Positions 36,721-48,401 are shown, counted from the first letter of the stretch. The stretch: DNA of 64,000 nucleotides from Phragmites australis (GCF_958298935.1 NC_084924.1:31655819-31719818); one strand, 5' to 3'. Made by a program: numbers and translations. The notes: a model not told the origin generated them from the letters alone.

Positions 36721-36839
36721 TCTTTGACTATGAGAAACATATAAAATAAATTGTGGTGTTGTAGCTGTTCCGTTTGATCCATTTGAGTGCTTAACACTCG
36801 CTGCACAATGAGAGTCCGATAATCATTCGTGGCAGCGGC

Positions 36840-37640
36840 TAAAGCATCTAGGCCCCTATTTTGTGTTCTGGTAATTAATGACAATACGAAATTTATAGAC
36901 TAACATGTTTATATGAGTTATAAAAAGGTTAGTCACAAATGTGTTGTGAAGCTAGAAGAAGCATGTTTGGAAAATACGAAAATGGCTAGCTCAAGGCAAA
37001 GGTATAATTGTAGGGTATTTTCTTTTGTCAGTCAAAGAAGATTAGAGAAAAAAATTGACCGGATTGATAGAATAAGTGCCGTATTGTTAAAAGAGGTTAA
37101 TGTGCATTTACTTAAGACATCTAAAATATCATAATTGCTCAAACTTCCATTTCATATAGAGTGTGAAATTTAGTTTAAAAGAAATCAAATAAAGACGGTC
37201 TTTTAGTGTTTCTGAGTTGTGACAGTCTGATCGTCGGAATGGCCGATCTGATCGCTGTATAGAAAAACTGTTCTGTTCAAGTTTCAAGTGTCGCGGTCTG
37301 ACAGAAGGGCCTTGCCAATCTGACCGCTGTATAGCCATGTTTGAGATGTGTTCGGACCTCAGTCCCGATCTGATCGTGGCGCGACCTGATCTGACCGCCA
37401 GGGCCAAAGAACATAGGGGTTCAGACCCTCTGCTTTGGCTGGCGGTCTGACCGCCCGAGAATAGAGAGTTTTAACACTCTGTTCCTTGCTCACGGTATGA
37501 CCGAGAGGGTTGACGGTCTGACCGCCAGCTTGTGTCAGAAGTAATCATCACGACTTTATAGCTATTGAACGGCTGGCGGTCTAACCATCAATTGACCTAT
37601 GGTCTAACCTCTAGTGTCACAGAAGCATCAAATCAACAGA
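36840..37640. repeat. LTR-like fragment with repeated CGGTCTGACCG palindromes
   Basis: It starts with TAGGCCCCTATTTTGTG, found in grass LTRs, followed by about ten imperfect copies of GCGGTCTGACCGC between 37220 and 37620. It probably belongs to a Gypsy LTR, possibly of the neighbouring remnant. No clean ends or target duplication are visible. Confidence 0.55.
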
Positions 37641-38864
37641 AACTGTTACATTTTGGAATGTGTGAGATATACTATGATGGGACTTTGTTACGTGCTATGA
37701 TCGATTTTTAACTGATACGATTTTCATATATCTGTTTGTTCATGTAGCAAAAAGAATAAAACTACAAAAGAAAATCGCACCTGTGCAAGTTACTTAAACC
37801 GATTTCGACGGACCATTTACATATGTGTTGTGCGCCCGAGCCCTTCGCCCTGCCGAGGCGAGCATGTGCACGTGTTATTCTAATCCTCTTATTCACACAT
37901 GTTAAATAGGTAGAGTAGATAATTTCTTATAAGTAGGTCTCCTTCATCTCTACTAGCAAGATATGACTATATCCACTTTTATTTAGATTTTTAAGATTTA
38001 TTTGAAATTGCTCAAACATAATGGGCCAAGCCATATATTATAACACTAAGTGGGATGGACTGGCAGCTGTGCCTGTGCTTAACGAAAGGAGGGACCACAA
38101 CACTGAAGAAAACCATGATCATCGGGCAAGAGCACGCCACGTAGAACAGAACACATGAAGAGAAAGGGGAAAAGAAGCAGAAAGGAGCAAGGAGGAGGGA
38201 AGCGGTAGAAGTTGGGAGGACAGTTCAGCCTATGACAATTCGATCTTCCAGCTACGCGCTCTTCAGTAGGGTGCAAACGGATCATATATTTTCAGACAGA
38301 TCAACCTACTGAACCTCTGAAAAATTGGATATCCGGTAATTTTTCTAGATATTATAGTAATACCCGATGTCGAATTCAGACATAGGAGACAAGTATCCAT
38401 CGAATATTGAATATTCAAAAATAAAATCAGATATATCTAAAAACTATGTGATGACTATCTAAACCTGTCTTTCAGATATTGTAACTCTTTCGTAAAGAGT
38501 TAAATGAAGTGATTCTTATATGAAAATGGTAGCTCTTAATGAGATCTAAAACTTCAAAGTTAAGACTTTTTTCATTTGAAGTTATTAATGTGTCCAAATA
38601 ATTAAAAGCTTCAACCAGTATATGGGACACTCATAATTTTCTCCGGCTTCGCTCGAACATAACTCCTTCCATAAGAGTATATTGCTAATTAATTTACATA
38701 TTGAATCGCTAATATAGTTAAGTTTTGAATATATAGAATGATGTAATGATCATAATATATGTGATATATATGGTTATTACTTTTACTTAATATTTAAAGA
38801 AATATTTGTGATTGATATTATTTACACCTGACTTGTCATATATCTGTATTCTTATCGAGGCTAT
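37641..38864. other. AT-rich intergenic DNA, nothing recognised
   Basis: No supported gene. A short G+C-rich island at 37835-37880 has no recognisable product. Confidence 0.5.
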
Positions 38865-39008
38865 CTATATCTGTCTTCATATCCAACAATATCTATGATT
38901 TAAAAAATAAAATAAGATATAAGATGAACGATATCGCTATATCTATCTTCATATCCAACAATATCTATGATTTAAAAAATAAAATAAGATATAAGATCAA
39001 CGATATCG
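38865..39008. repeat. Tandem duplication of a 72-bp unit
   Basis: Two almost identical copies (38865-38936 and 38937-39008) begin CTATATCT and end GAACGATATCG or CAACGATATCG; they differ at about three positions. Confidence 0.92.
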
Positions 39009-39139
39009 GTCTAAATTGATCCGTCCAAATTAATCCAATTGCACCATTTTCAACCTCCTAAGGCTCAGAGCAGCGGCCTAGCTCCGACCTAGCCCAGCCC
39101 ATGTTTCACAGATCTGCCCTGACCATCGCACCATCAGAG

Positions 39140-39640
39140 ATGTTCAAATGGGCGGCCGGCCCGGCACGGCACGGCACGGGCCCAGTCAGGCACAGCCCGT
39201 TTTGGCATGACCTGTTACAGCCCATTAGTTAAACGGGTCGTGTCGTGCCGACCCATGTGCCGTGGCTGCAGCCCAGGCACAACCCATTTAAGATCCGATC
39301 GTGTCGTACCGGCCCGCGACACGATAGGCTTAATAATATTTTTTCCATTAACACATGAACATCGGAAAAAACATAAAAAAAAACTGCCAGATGTTGGGAT
39401 CGAACTCACGATCTCATATACAGGAAACAACTACTCTACCACCCTATTAAATATCTCTTTATATATTAGAGATAAACAAATTATATAAAATCTTAGAAAA
39501 ATAAAAAAACTTAAATATATCGTGCCGGCCTGACATGCCGCGGTTCCGACTTAGACCCGACTCGCCTAACCGTGCCGTGTCTGGATCGAATATTTTTTTT
39601 GCCGCGAGCTGACCCGTTAGATCCGACCTAGCTGACCAAC
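39140..39640. repeat. CGGCACGGCACGG repeat block with a tRNA-like core
   Basis: A G+C-rich block on the left (CGGCCCGGCACGGCACGG, 39157-39180) and related GTGCCGGCC/CCGTGCCGTG motifs on the right (39521-39600) surround an AT-rich core. This looks like a non-autonomous repeat, but the class is not identified. Confidence 0.45.
39392..39443 (-). other. tRNA-like sequence with Pol III box A and box B
   Basis: On the minus strand TGGTAGAGTAGT (39430-39441) resembles box A and GAGTTCGATCC (39398-39408) resembles box B, spaced as in a tRNA gene. No full cloverleaf acceptor stem is evident, so this is a tRNA-derived fragment, perhaps a SINE head, and not a working tRNA gene. Confidence 0.55.
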
Positions 39641-39659
39641 TTTGCGCACCACCAATTTT

Positions 39660-39986
39660 TTCCGTCTCTCTCTGTCACCCTTCTCTTCGTCTCGTCTTTA
39701 AAGCCCTCGCCCCCTCTCCCTCGCCCCGTCTCCGCCTCCTCTCCTCTCTCTACACTCCAACCCACCACCGCCCGAGGGCATAGCCCTCGCCTCTCCCTCC
39801 CCGGCGGTGTGCTGCTCGTTGCTCGTCCCTCCCGCGAACCGCCGCTGAATCTCGCCGCTCTTCCGCTCCGGTTCAGATTCTCTCGCTCCCGGTCTTTGGG
39901 GCGTCCGTTTCTCGTCCGAGAGGCCGGAGGGCTCCGCGCGCTCGGGACCGGGAGGCTTCACGCGGCTCATGTGCACGGAGGCTAAG
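39660..39986 (+). promoter_or_regulatory. Promoter and 5' leader exon of the SANT-domain gene
   Basis: A CT-rich then G+C-rich stretch ends at GAGGCTAAG followed by the donor GTTTGC (39987). TTTAAAG near 39697 could be a weak TATA. The ATG at 39969 would give six codons that splice in frame to the ATG at 44995, so translation might start here instead. Such CT-rich leaders with a long first intron are common in grasses. Confidence 0.55.
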
Positions 39987-40336
39987 GTTTGCCCCGGCTG
40001 CCCTGCTCCCTTCAATCTCGCATTCGTTCGTGCTTTCGCTCGGGGCCGCGCTGCTCTCGTTTGGTGGCGCGTCGCGCGTTTCCTTGTTTGCGATGGGGTG
40101 GTTGCGGTAGGCGTGCTCCTGGGCTCGGCTATGGCGATTTCGTCCGTGATCACGCGGTCTCGAGGGGTTTTCCAGGCTCGTATCCGTGCTAGTCCGCGTG
40201 CGCATGTCCTTGGTGCTGGCTCTGGCGTGGATTTGGTCGGTGCGGCCGTCTTCTTGGCTGCGTGCCTTTGCTTGGTTGTTCCGCGCGGGGTTCGTTAGGT
40301 TGGATTGGGTACGGCGGGGTGGTGTGATATGATATA

Positions 40337-40620
40337 CTCACTTCGTTTTTCAATACCGGTCTCTTTTAACCAAACATATATATCAAGATATATCAAAGAT
40401 AGTATAAATTTTAAATATGAAATGACAAAAATACTTTTAGAAACTAGCTAAAATATTTTAGAACCTATCATAAATATATCATAAATAAATGGATAAGAGA
40501 TATTTTATAGAGATACAATTAGAAACTACGTCTTAAAAAAATATCTTAAAAAGTGAAGTAACAAGTATTTGAAAATAAATAAAATGATTAAAAGTGACAA
40601 ATATTGAAAAACGGAGGAAG
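40337..40620. mobile_element. Stowaway-like MITE
   Basis: A 284-bp AT-rich element with TA duplications at 40335-40336 and 40621-40622. The left end CTCACTTCGTTTTTCAATA pairs with the reverse complement of the right end (CTTCCTCCGTTTTTCAATA). It lies in the leader intron of the SANT-domain gene. Confidence 0.8.
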
Positions 40621-40622
40621 TA

Positions 40623-41475
40623 GATTCACGGAATTCAATCGGTTGCTTGGAGCCTATGAGATTACTTGATTAATTTGCTTCGTCTGGGTGGCTTCGTGGT
40701 GTCGTGTAGGTTTGCGGTTAAGCAGCTAAGGATTGAGAGTTGGACAGTGTGTTGGTTGATTGGTTCTGCTCATGATGGTGCAGTGCTTGATGCTGATAAG
40801 TAATTGTGGAGCTATTCAATCCGTCAAGACGAGATTTTTGTTCCTTTCGTGAGGCATTTTACACTTGCGAGTTATGTTCGTCAATGATTCCTCTTTGATG
40901 AAACTTCTACATCATAGACATTGACTTCATTTGTCGCCTGCAAGTGCTAGTGTTGCCTGTGTTTTGTCTGTGATGCAATCTTTTCTGTTGGAACACCCGG
41001 AACGTATCATCTCGATGACACTTGTTGCCGTGGCATTTGTTCCTCTACTAGCATTGCTTGTATGGCAGTAAACCTCATTACATTGTGCTGTTTATGCCAT
41101 TAACAAGTTTGCAACTAATTTGGTGTAGCCAGGGAAGTCAACTCCTTTGCTGAAAACCTCCCCCCTTAATCTTATATTCAAGATATTTCGTGAGATTTTA
41201 GTTATTACAGGGGTTTGAATAGGAGTTTAGGGTACAATTAGGCATAGTTGCATCAGTCATCTCATCTAGTAATGTTGGTATCTATATCTCTACTTCAGCT
41301 ACTCACTGCAAATGTAGTAAACTACTACTGTTGGTTACTTTCCTGTTGCATATAACATATTTCAGATGTTACAGTGATTATGCATCATAGGGATGTAAGC
41401 TCGTAAGAATTCTGAAAAAGGAACACAATTCACATGTGTACCCTTCTGATTCATTCTTCCAAAATATATGGCCTT
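40623..41475. other. Leader-intron DNA of the SANT-domain gene
   Basis: Ordinary intronic sequence between the MITE and Copia 3. No coding or repeat feature recognised. Confidence 0.5.
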
Positions 41476-41480
41476 ATTTA

Positions 41481-41606
41481 TGTTAGGAATAACAACATGT
41501 ATTCTCTGAAGGTCCTGAACTAGTATATATACACATGTACAAGTGATAATATGCAAAGAACCCTTTATATACTGGGGATATTACACAAAGAAATATATAT
41601 CTAACA
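41481..41606 (-). repeat. 3' LTR of Copia 3
   Basis: A 126-bp LTR that begins TGTTAGATATA on the minus strand, with TG/CA ends and the target duplication ATTTA on its left. Confidence 0.87.
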
Positions 41607-41856
41607 CCCTCCCTCAAGCTCATGGGGAATCAACCAATCAACCACACTAAGTTTAGAGAGACAGAATCTGTGCTGAGCGGTACTCTGTGTCTTCGTGAAG
41701 AAATCAACCAACTGAAGCTCGGAAGGAACATACTGAAGATCAATCACCTCATCCTGTACCTGTGTCAGACTGTCAGTGTGTAAGAAGCATCAACACCAAT
41801 ATGCTTGGTGAGCTCATGCTTCGTCGGATCCTCAAGTAACCAATTGAGCTCCGCTG

Positions 41857-43974
41857 TCAACAATGCTGTGACTCGCAACTCAGCCTCTGCACTAGAACGA
41901 GAAATTGCGTTCTGTTTTTTAGTCTTTCAAGTAATGAGAGAACCACCAAAGAAAATATAGTAGGCAGAAATAGACCAGCGATCAGGAGGATCACTAGCCC
42001 AAGTAGCATTAGAATAAGCACGAAGCTGTAAAGAGCTAGAGCGTGAAAAAAAGAGATGACGAGAGATAGTCCCATGAAGATAGCGTAAAACACGCAGGAG
42101 ATAACTATAGTGGAGCTGAGTGGGAGTAGAAACGAACTGACTGATGATGTGCACTGCATGAAAAATGTCAGGATGAGTGACATTAAGATAAACAAGATTC
42201 CCAATTAGATGACGGTAGCAAGTGGGATCAGCAAGAGGCTCACCATCAGTGGATTGAAGCTGAAGATTAAGCTTCATGGGAGTCTCAACAGTGCGCTCAT
42301 AAGTGAGAGAAGCATGATGAAGAAGACCCTGAATATACTTCTCTTGGGACAGAAAGAAGCCTTCAGAGGTAGAAGAAATCTCAATTACAAGAAAGTAGCG
42401 AAGATGACCAAGGTCAGACATAAGAAATTGCTCATTGACGTCGGGGCCCAATACCAATCAGAGCACCCATGCGACGATCCTGAACACAGCAAGAGTCAGA
42501 ATCTAGGATAACATGACAACCATGGTTAGCGAGCTGACTAGTTGATATGAGTTGCATGGTAAGTTGGGGAACATGAGCAACAGAAGGAACGCTAAAAGAA
42601 AAGGTACTAAGAGTGCTCCGACCAGCAACAGAAAGAGAAGTACCATCAGTAGTAACGACATGAATAGGAGAAGCAAGAGGATAAAACAAAGATAGACGAG
42701 AAGAATCAGAAGTCATATAAAAAGATGCTCTTGAGTCAAGAATTCAAGAAGAAGTACCTGACTGCATAGAAGGTGGTCTCTTAGTGACACAAGAGAGAGT
42801 AGCAGAATCAGCATAACCTATCAGTGGAGAGCCAGAGGTAGCAACCAGGAGACAAAGCAGCGTTACAATCTCCCGCTGAGTGTTAGTCAAAGAGGTAGTC
42901 GAGGAGGTAGCCGAGGTAGAAGCACCAGAGGAACGTCGAAGATGCTTCTTCTTTCGGTAGCAGTTCATCTCAATATGACCCTCCTTACTGCAGTAGGTAC
43001 AGTGAGAGCAACCACCACCTGAAGAGGCCGCAGGTGGCGAAGGAGTCACACGAGGAGCGAACGACATTGTAGTCGAAGACTTAGGCACAATAGGTGAACG
43101 AGCAGCCAACACTGAAGGAAGTGGCAGCAGTCCAGAACCACACATACGAGTCTCCTCTGAGCTCAGCTCCGTAAGAGCCTCCATAAGCGTGACACGAGGA
43201 TGTCGGGCAAGCAGCTGAGCCCGATGTTGCTCGAACTTCGGACGAAGGCGAGCCAGGAATTCATAGAGGCGTCGAAAGTCACGTTCATCATGTAGACCCA
43301 AGTAGCATTGACAAGAGTGGCAACTAGCAACAGAAAGAGAGTCTAACTGACGCCACACATCCGACATCTGAGCATAAACTCATCAACTGTGGCATCACCC
43401 TGCTGAAGAGACTGTTCCTGACGAACAACCAACAGATAGAAAGCATCTTCAGATGGCTCATAGGTTTGACGAAGATGAGTCTATATGTGAAAGGTAGTAG
43501 GAAAACCAATAATCTCAGAAGAAAACCTGTGCTCCACACTAACAATCAGAATAGATGCTGCACGAGCATCATCATCCATCCACTTAGTACAGTCAGACAA
43601 CCGATCACGATACTGTTCCAAAGCTCCTGATAGGAGGAGACAACCTTCTCATAAGCAACTGTGGCAATGTCATTAGCTGCTTTATCTCCTGTGTCAACAG
43701 TCGGCTGCACGGGCTCTATCAGAAGCTCAAGAGAAGGTAGACAGGGAATGTCGCCACAGAAAACACCCCAAAGACGAAGGCCGCATATGTGGACGAGCAT
43801 ATGCTGCGCGAAGTCTTGGTAGTTGGCACTATCAAAGATCACCGAACACTGAGGAACTGAAATGGTGCTCGATGATGTCTTGAAGAGATGAAGAACGACG
43901 GGCGAGAGCGCAAAGGAGAAGCGGTGGTCGATGGCGAGACTACAAAGGTAGCGACGAGCAACAGTAAGCAACAA
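41857..43974 (-). pseudogene. Copia 3 gag and pol remnants
   Basis: Gag pieces run from 43974 to about 42850 and include a zinc-knuckle-like CTYCSKEGHIEMNC near 42955-43010. A protease tail follows (42440-42716, ISTSQLANHGCHVILDSDSC). Near 42440 the reading jumps directly into late reverse transcriptase (NEQFLMSDLGHLRYFL), then RNase H to about 41860. The catalytic YVDD and the whole integrase are gone. Several frameshifts and stops remain, so the copy is non-autonomous. Confidence 0.83.
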
Positions 43975-44769
43975 CTAACGACGGCAAAATCCACTCAAAC
44001 TCGTCAGAAAAATCAAAAACTACTTCCATCTAGTAGCAAAGCAGAGACAAAAACAACAGATCTGTCGGGTAAGTTCTGACCCGCACGAAAGGCGTAACGA
44101 TCAAGGGTTAATTTAATTCGCTGGAGAGATAAGTCCGTGGTGCCAAGGTTTTTGAGGGGGATAGAGAGGGTTATAGAGCCATTTCCGAACACTAGGAAAA
44201 GGGAGGATTCTGGATTCTCGATCGAGAGCACAAAGAAAGCGGCGAACTGCTGCAATTTTTTTTTCTCTTATCTACTAGTCAGACTTGGTTGTTGAACGGA
44301 ACGACTCAGCCGAGTCGGACCGAAGAGGAGGGCGACCCGTGAGGCGGTCACCGAACCGGATCCGGCGCACAGCAGCCAATCGAGACCTGGCTCCTAGTGG
44401 AGGCCGGATCCATTCGGGGCGAGCCCAATCCGAGTGGGAGGAGCGGGCAGGTGGGAGCGGCGTCGGCCAAGCGGCAGAGCGCACAGCCCGAGGAGCCGGC
44501 GGCAGAGCGGGACGGGCGGCAGAGCGGGATGGGCGAGCATCGGGAGGTGACGCGCTCGTCGGGAGGCGGCATGAGGAGCTGACGAGGCGGGCGAGGCAGA
44601 GCGCATCGGGGCAAGGCGGCAACCGGCAGAGATAGCACAACGACGGGGCAAGTGGGGGGAAGAACACCGACGAGGAAGCCGGCGAGTCGGATGGAAACCG
44701 ACGAGAAGGTGGATTGGATCTAGATCGGATGAGTTGCAGTGTCCTAAAAGATACCTAGCTCTAATACCA

Positions 44770-44913
44770 TATTAGGAATAGCAACATGTATTCCCTAGAG
44801 GTCCTAAACCAATATATATACACATGTACAGGTGACAATATGCAAGGAACCCTTTATATATATATATATCTTTGTGTAATATCCCTAGTCTATAAGGGGT
44901 TCCTTGCATAACA
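44770..44913 (-). repeat. 5' LTR of Copia 3, partly inverted
   Basis: The inner part (44770-44860) matches the 3' LTR. The outer part (about 44870-44910) matches it only as reverse complement. The inner border base is mutated (TA instead of TG on the plus strand). Confidence 0.82.
44839..44910. repeat. Fold-back inverted repeat in the Copia 3 5' LTR
   Basis: Arm 44839-44858 (TATGCAAGGAACCCTTTATA) and arm 44891-44910 are reverse complements at 19 of 20 positions, around a 32-bp spacer rich in AT. Confidence 0.92.
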
Positions 44914-44994
44914 ATTTATACTGATGATGCACATGTTCTTGTATTATTGTAATGGCTCTTGACAAATTGCATTTATTTGTTCTAATTGTGATAG

Positions 44995-47900
44995 ATGGAG
45001 CCACTCGATCTTGAAGACAATGGTGACCACCAGCCTTCTTCAGAAGCTTTTCTTGCTTCAGATGTGATATATGATGATTCACCAGTATGTACATGCATTG
45101 GAAGTGAGCACCAGGCAGAAATCCCCAATCTGGCCACAGAGGATGAGCGTCGTGAGCTCATGACTAGTTCACTTAATGATTCTACGTTACATGGTTATGG
45201 TTACCCTATTGTGGTTGGGTTAGCTCTACCAATTATGTGGGCATCACCAAGTGAAGTCAATAAGAAGGAAGAGGAATTAGAAATGCAAAAAAATTCAGAA
45301 ATTGAAGCAAGAGCCAGTAGCAGAGACGAGGAAAGTCAGGTGACCTCAATTTGTCCAACCAGTAATAACACAAGTAAATGTGATCCAACTTATCAGGATC
45401 CGCATACAGTGGTGCCAGTAGTTCAGGTTGAATCTGACAGTAATCAAGCACATGATGAAAAATTGGCTTCTTGCCCCCCTCAAGAAGGCGTCAACTTCAC
45501 CAATAATCCAATGATGCAGCAAAGTGAAACCAGACAATTAAATCCACTGCCTTATTCACCCATTGCCCTTTGGAGTGATCTTGAGGCAGAGCTGTTTCTC
45601 CTTGGGCTCTATATTTTTGGCAAAAAACTGAACCTGCTGAGCAGGTTTCTGGGTACTAAGAGTGTTGGTGATGTACTGTCATACTACTATGGGAAGTTCT
45701 ACCAAAGAGATGCATATAAAAGATGGTCGGACTGTAGAAAGGCAAAAACTAAGAGAAGCATTCTTGGGGAACGCATTTTTCAGGGATCGAGACAGCAGGA
45801 GCTTATATCACACCTGAAATCTAAAATCCCTAAAGAAGCTCATGATTCATTGATCGAGGTATGTTGCAATGGTATTGGTGGCAAGAATCTCAATTGTTTT
45901 GCCATTTCATTTGTAGTTCACTGATTAATTGGACATTGAAATGGCTGAATACACAATTATTGCTCATGATATTTCAAGATTAAAATTATCCTCTGGGTCT
46001 GCTCAGTCCGCCCCTCAGTTTCAGAACTCTTTTTTGTAGTTTTTCTTGTTATATGACATCCTAAATAACCCTATTGTTTTATAAAAGCAAACACATGTGT
46101 TCCTCGAAGTAACACTTTCATGTTTGATTTACTCCATTTTATATCGCTCCAGTTTCCAGTTGGCTGAGATGATCTGTTTAGCTAGTGTCATAGTCTCATA
46201 GAGTGACCAACATATGGAGGGTTGTCCAAGCATATATGCTTTGACTGGTCCTCGATTGCGAACTTTAATGCCTTCAAATCTTCAATATACTGTCAAGGAC
46301 TTCTAGGCTTATGATCATGAACATCAAACTGGAAAGATGAAGCCATAGCAGGCGTGCATTTGACCGTTGTTATTTCCTGTGGTTTCATCTAAATTTTCTG
46401 AAAGTGTTTATTACTTGGCATTGCTTAAACTGTGGTACCCAGGATAAGTATACTACAGTCAAATTTGTGATGATCCTAGCACAATTAATTTGCCTAGTTT
46501 ATTTCCACAGAAGAATCATTAGCTTTCATGCTTCAGATATTTGCTGACATTATTGAATGATGTTGATCTTCTGTTATGCATTGCCATATAAGTTGTATTT
46601 CTTTCATATGTTGCAGGTTTTCAAATCTTTCAGTCACAGCCAAACATCTTTGGAGGAATTTGTCTTCGCTCTGAAATCCACTGTTGGAACAGAAGCTTTT
46701 GTGGAGGCAGTTGGGATTGGTAAAGGGAAGCGTGATTTGACTGGATTTGTTATGGACCCATCTAAACCAAATCAAGCTCTCTCTGTTCACCTCGACTTGC
46801 CTACAGGCAAAGATTGTTCCTCACTTGCTTCAGAAGATATAATCAAGTTCTTAACTGGTGATTTCAGAAGAAGTAAGACAAGATCAAATGATATTTTTTG
46901 GGAAGCTGTCTGGCCTCGTTTGCTTGCAAAAGGGTGGCACTCAGAGCAACCAAAGGATGTCAGCACAACTAAGAATTGCCTTGTATTTCTTGTGCCGGGT
47001 ATCAAAAAGTTCTCCAGAAGCAAACTCACTAAAGGCACTCATTATTTTGATTCTGTCAGCGATGTCCTTAGAAAGGTGGCAGCGGATCCTGTTCTTCTTG
47101 AGTTGGAGGCTGATGGAATAGACAATGGTTTAATTGCTGAGAAAAATGGTTGTATGACAGATATGAAACTGAACCAAGATAGTCCTTTAGATGGATATCA
47201 GGAGCTTCCGAAGTTCACAATAATTGATACTAGCTTAGTCGAAGGGGAAGAGCCCTTCAAAGTGAGGGAGCTGAGGAGCTTACCTGCAGATGCAAATATT
47301 ACTTTTGGCCTTACACATCATTCATCTAATATGGTGAGTGAGAGTTCCTCAGAGGAGCAAGATGCCAGTGATAGGTTATCAGATGACCTGGGAAATTGTG
47401 GGCGAGTTACAGCTGATGTAAAGGACATTGAAATGGTTTCAGTGGATTCATTGCAAAACATGGTGACTGCTAATGGTCATTCTTCGAATGGCAATGATGA
47501 CAAAATTGATTTGACAAGTATCTATGGCCTCAAAACAAAAACTGAAAGGCACAAGTATTTATCCCCAGTGTCAAAGCGCAGAAGATTAACTAGCTGTAGT
47601 AATGAACAGACCAGTCGACGCCGATTAGCTAGTTGTAGTAATGAGCAAACCAGCCGACACGGCTTTTCTTTCTCGAAAGGTGGTGGTTTAGAGAAAGAGA
47701 AAAGCAAGCCGCTATCAACTTCATCAAAACCAACTGCTGTTGATGTCGGTGACACTTCCCATACCAAAACAATTGCAGGCTGTTCAACGAAGGGGAAGCC
47801 ATCTGAGCAGAAAATGGACGCATTGGACTCTCTTACCAATGATGGACCAAATGAGAAAATGAGTATGGCAAACTTAATTGAGGATAAGTCATTTGAGTGC

Positions 47901-48401
47901 AAGGTAGATGCAGTGGCTGAAGTTCACTCAAAGAACACTGTTGATGAGACAAAGTTTGCCAAAGAAAGTGCTCAGGTTAGTGGTCTGATTAACTCAAATA
48001 AGCTGGAAACACCACACAATGATAAGGCTGGCGGAAGCATATGCTTCACGTCATCAGAAAATCATGGTGGCATGAAGGCTGAGGAAGCTCCCTCCATTTC
48101 AAACAGCAACATGGCTTGTGATCCTTCGGAGGCAACAGGAAGACCTGTTAGCCAACAACCTGAGGCTGCTTTGCAGGCGAATCCTCGGAGGCACGGAACC
48201 AGAAACAGGCCTCCCACTGCAAAAGCTTTAGAAGCTGTTGCTTTTGGACTTCTTGGAAGTGGGAAGCGGAAGGGTGATCCAAAGAACACGGTGACAAACG
48301 GGCCTTCTCAGTGGGCTCGCAAATCCACTGAACACTTGGTTTCTATGGCTGCCAGCGGTGATGCAGAGAAGTCCAGCATGAATGCAAAATCGCAACGATG
48401 A
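44995..48401 (+). CDS. SANT-domain putative chromatin protein (RERE-like plant family)
   Basis: Two coding exons, 44995-45858 and 46617-48401, join in phase 0 and give 882 residues. The acceptor TGATAG lies immediately before the ATG. Residues about 190-245 form a SANT/Myb-like domain (LWSDLEAELFLLGLYIFGK ... YYYGKFYQRDAYKRW), as in plant proteins annotated as arginine-glutamic acid dipeptide repeat proteins (Arabidopsis At2g47820 group). A conserved second block (WEAVWPRLLAKGWHSEQP, then LVFLVPGIKKFSR) follows in exon 2. A basic KRRRL patch (about residue 605) is a likely nuclear signal. The tail contains the family motif RRHGTRNRPPTAKALEA (about residue 812). It is probably nuclear and part of a corepressor-type complex by analogy. 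No stops or frameshifts, so it appears functional. Confidence 0.9.
47580..47657 (+). repeat. In-frame 39-bp tandem duplication in the SANT-domain gene
   Basis: Two 13-codon units (RRLTSCSNEQTSR and RRLASCSNEQTSR) lie directly after the KR patch, doubling a basic segment without breaking the frame. Confidence 0.9.

Larger units (their letters stand above)
41481..44913 (-). mobile_element. Copia LTR retrotransposon 3, internally deleted, rearranged 5' LTR
   Basis: This 3433-bp element lies in the leader intron of the SANT-domain gene, antisense to it. LTRs are 41481-41606 (126 bp) and 44770-44913 (144 bp); target duplications ATTTA are at 41476-41480 and 44914-44918. A purine tract precedes the 3' LTR, and TGGTATTAGAGC on the minus strand next to the 5' LTR is the primer site. 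Most of integrase and the front of reverse transcriptase are missing. The outer half of the 5' LTR is inverted compared with the 3' LTR. Confidence 0.88.

Noticed and set aside
39392..39443. A genuine tRNA gene
   Set aside because: Box A and box B are present but there is no complete acceptor stem or convincing anticodon arm, and it is embedded in a repeat.
39698..40153. A 151-codon minus-strand frame over the SANT gene leader
   Set aside because: Arg/Ala-rich low-complexity translation of a G+C-rich 5' leader and intron start, with no domain; it is better explained as 5' UTR of the plus-strand gene.
44275..44667. G+C-rich overlapping frames near the Copia 3 5' LTR
   Set aside because: Open on both strands because of composition; the position matches the non-coding leader of Copia 3.
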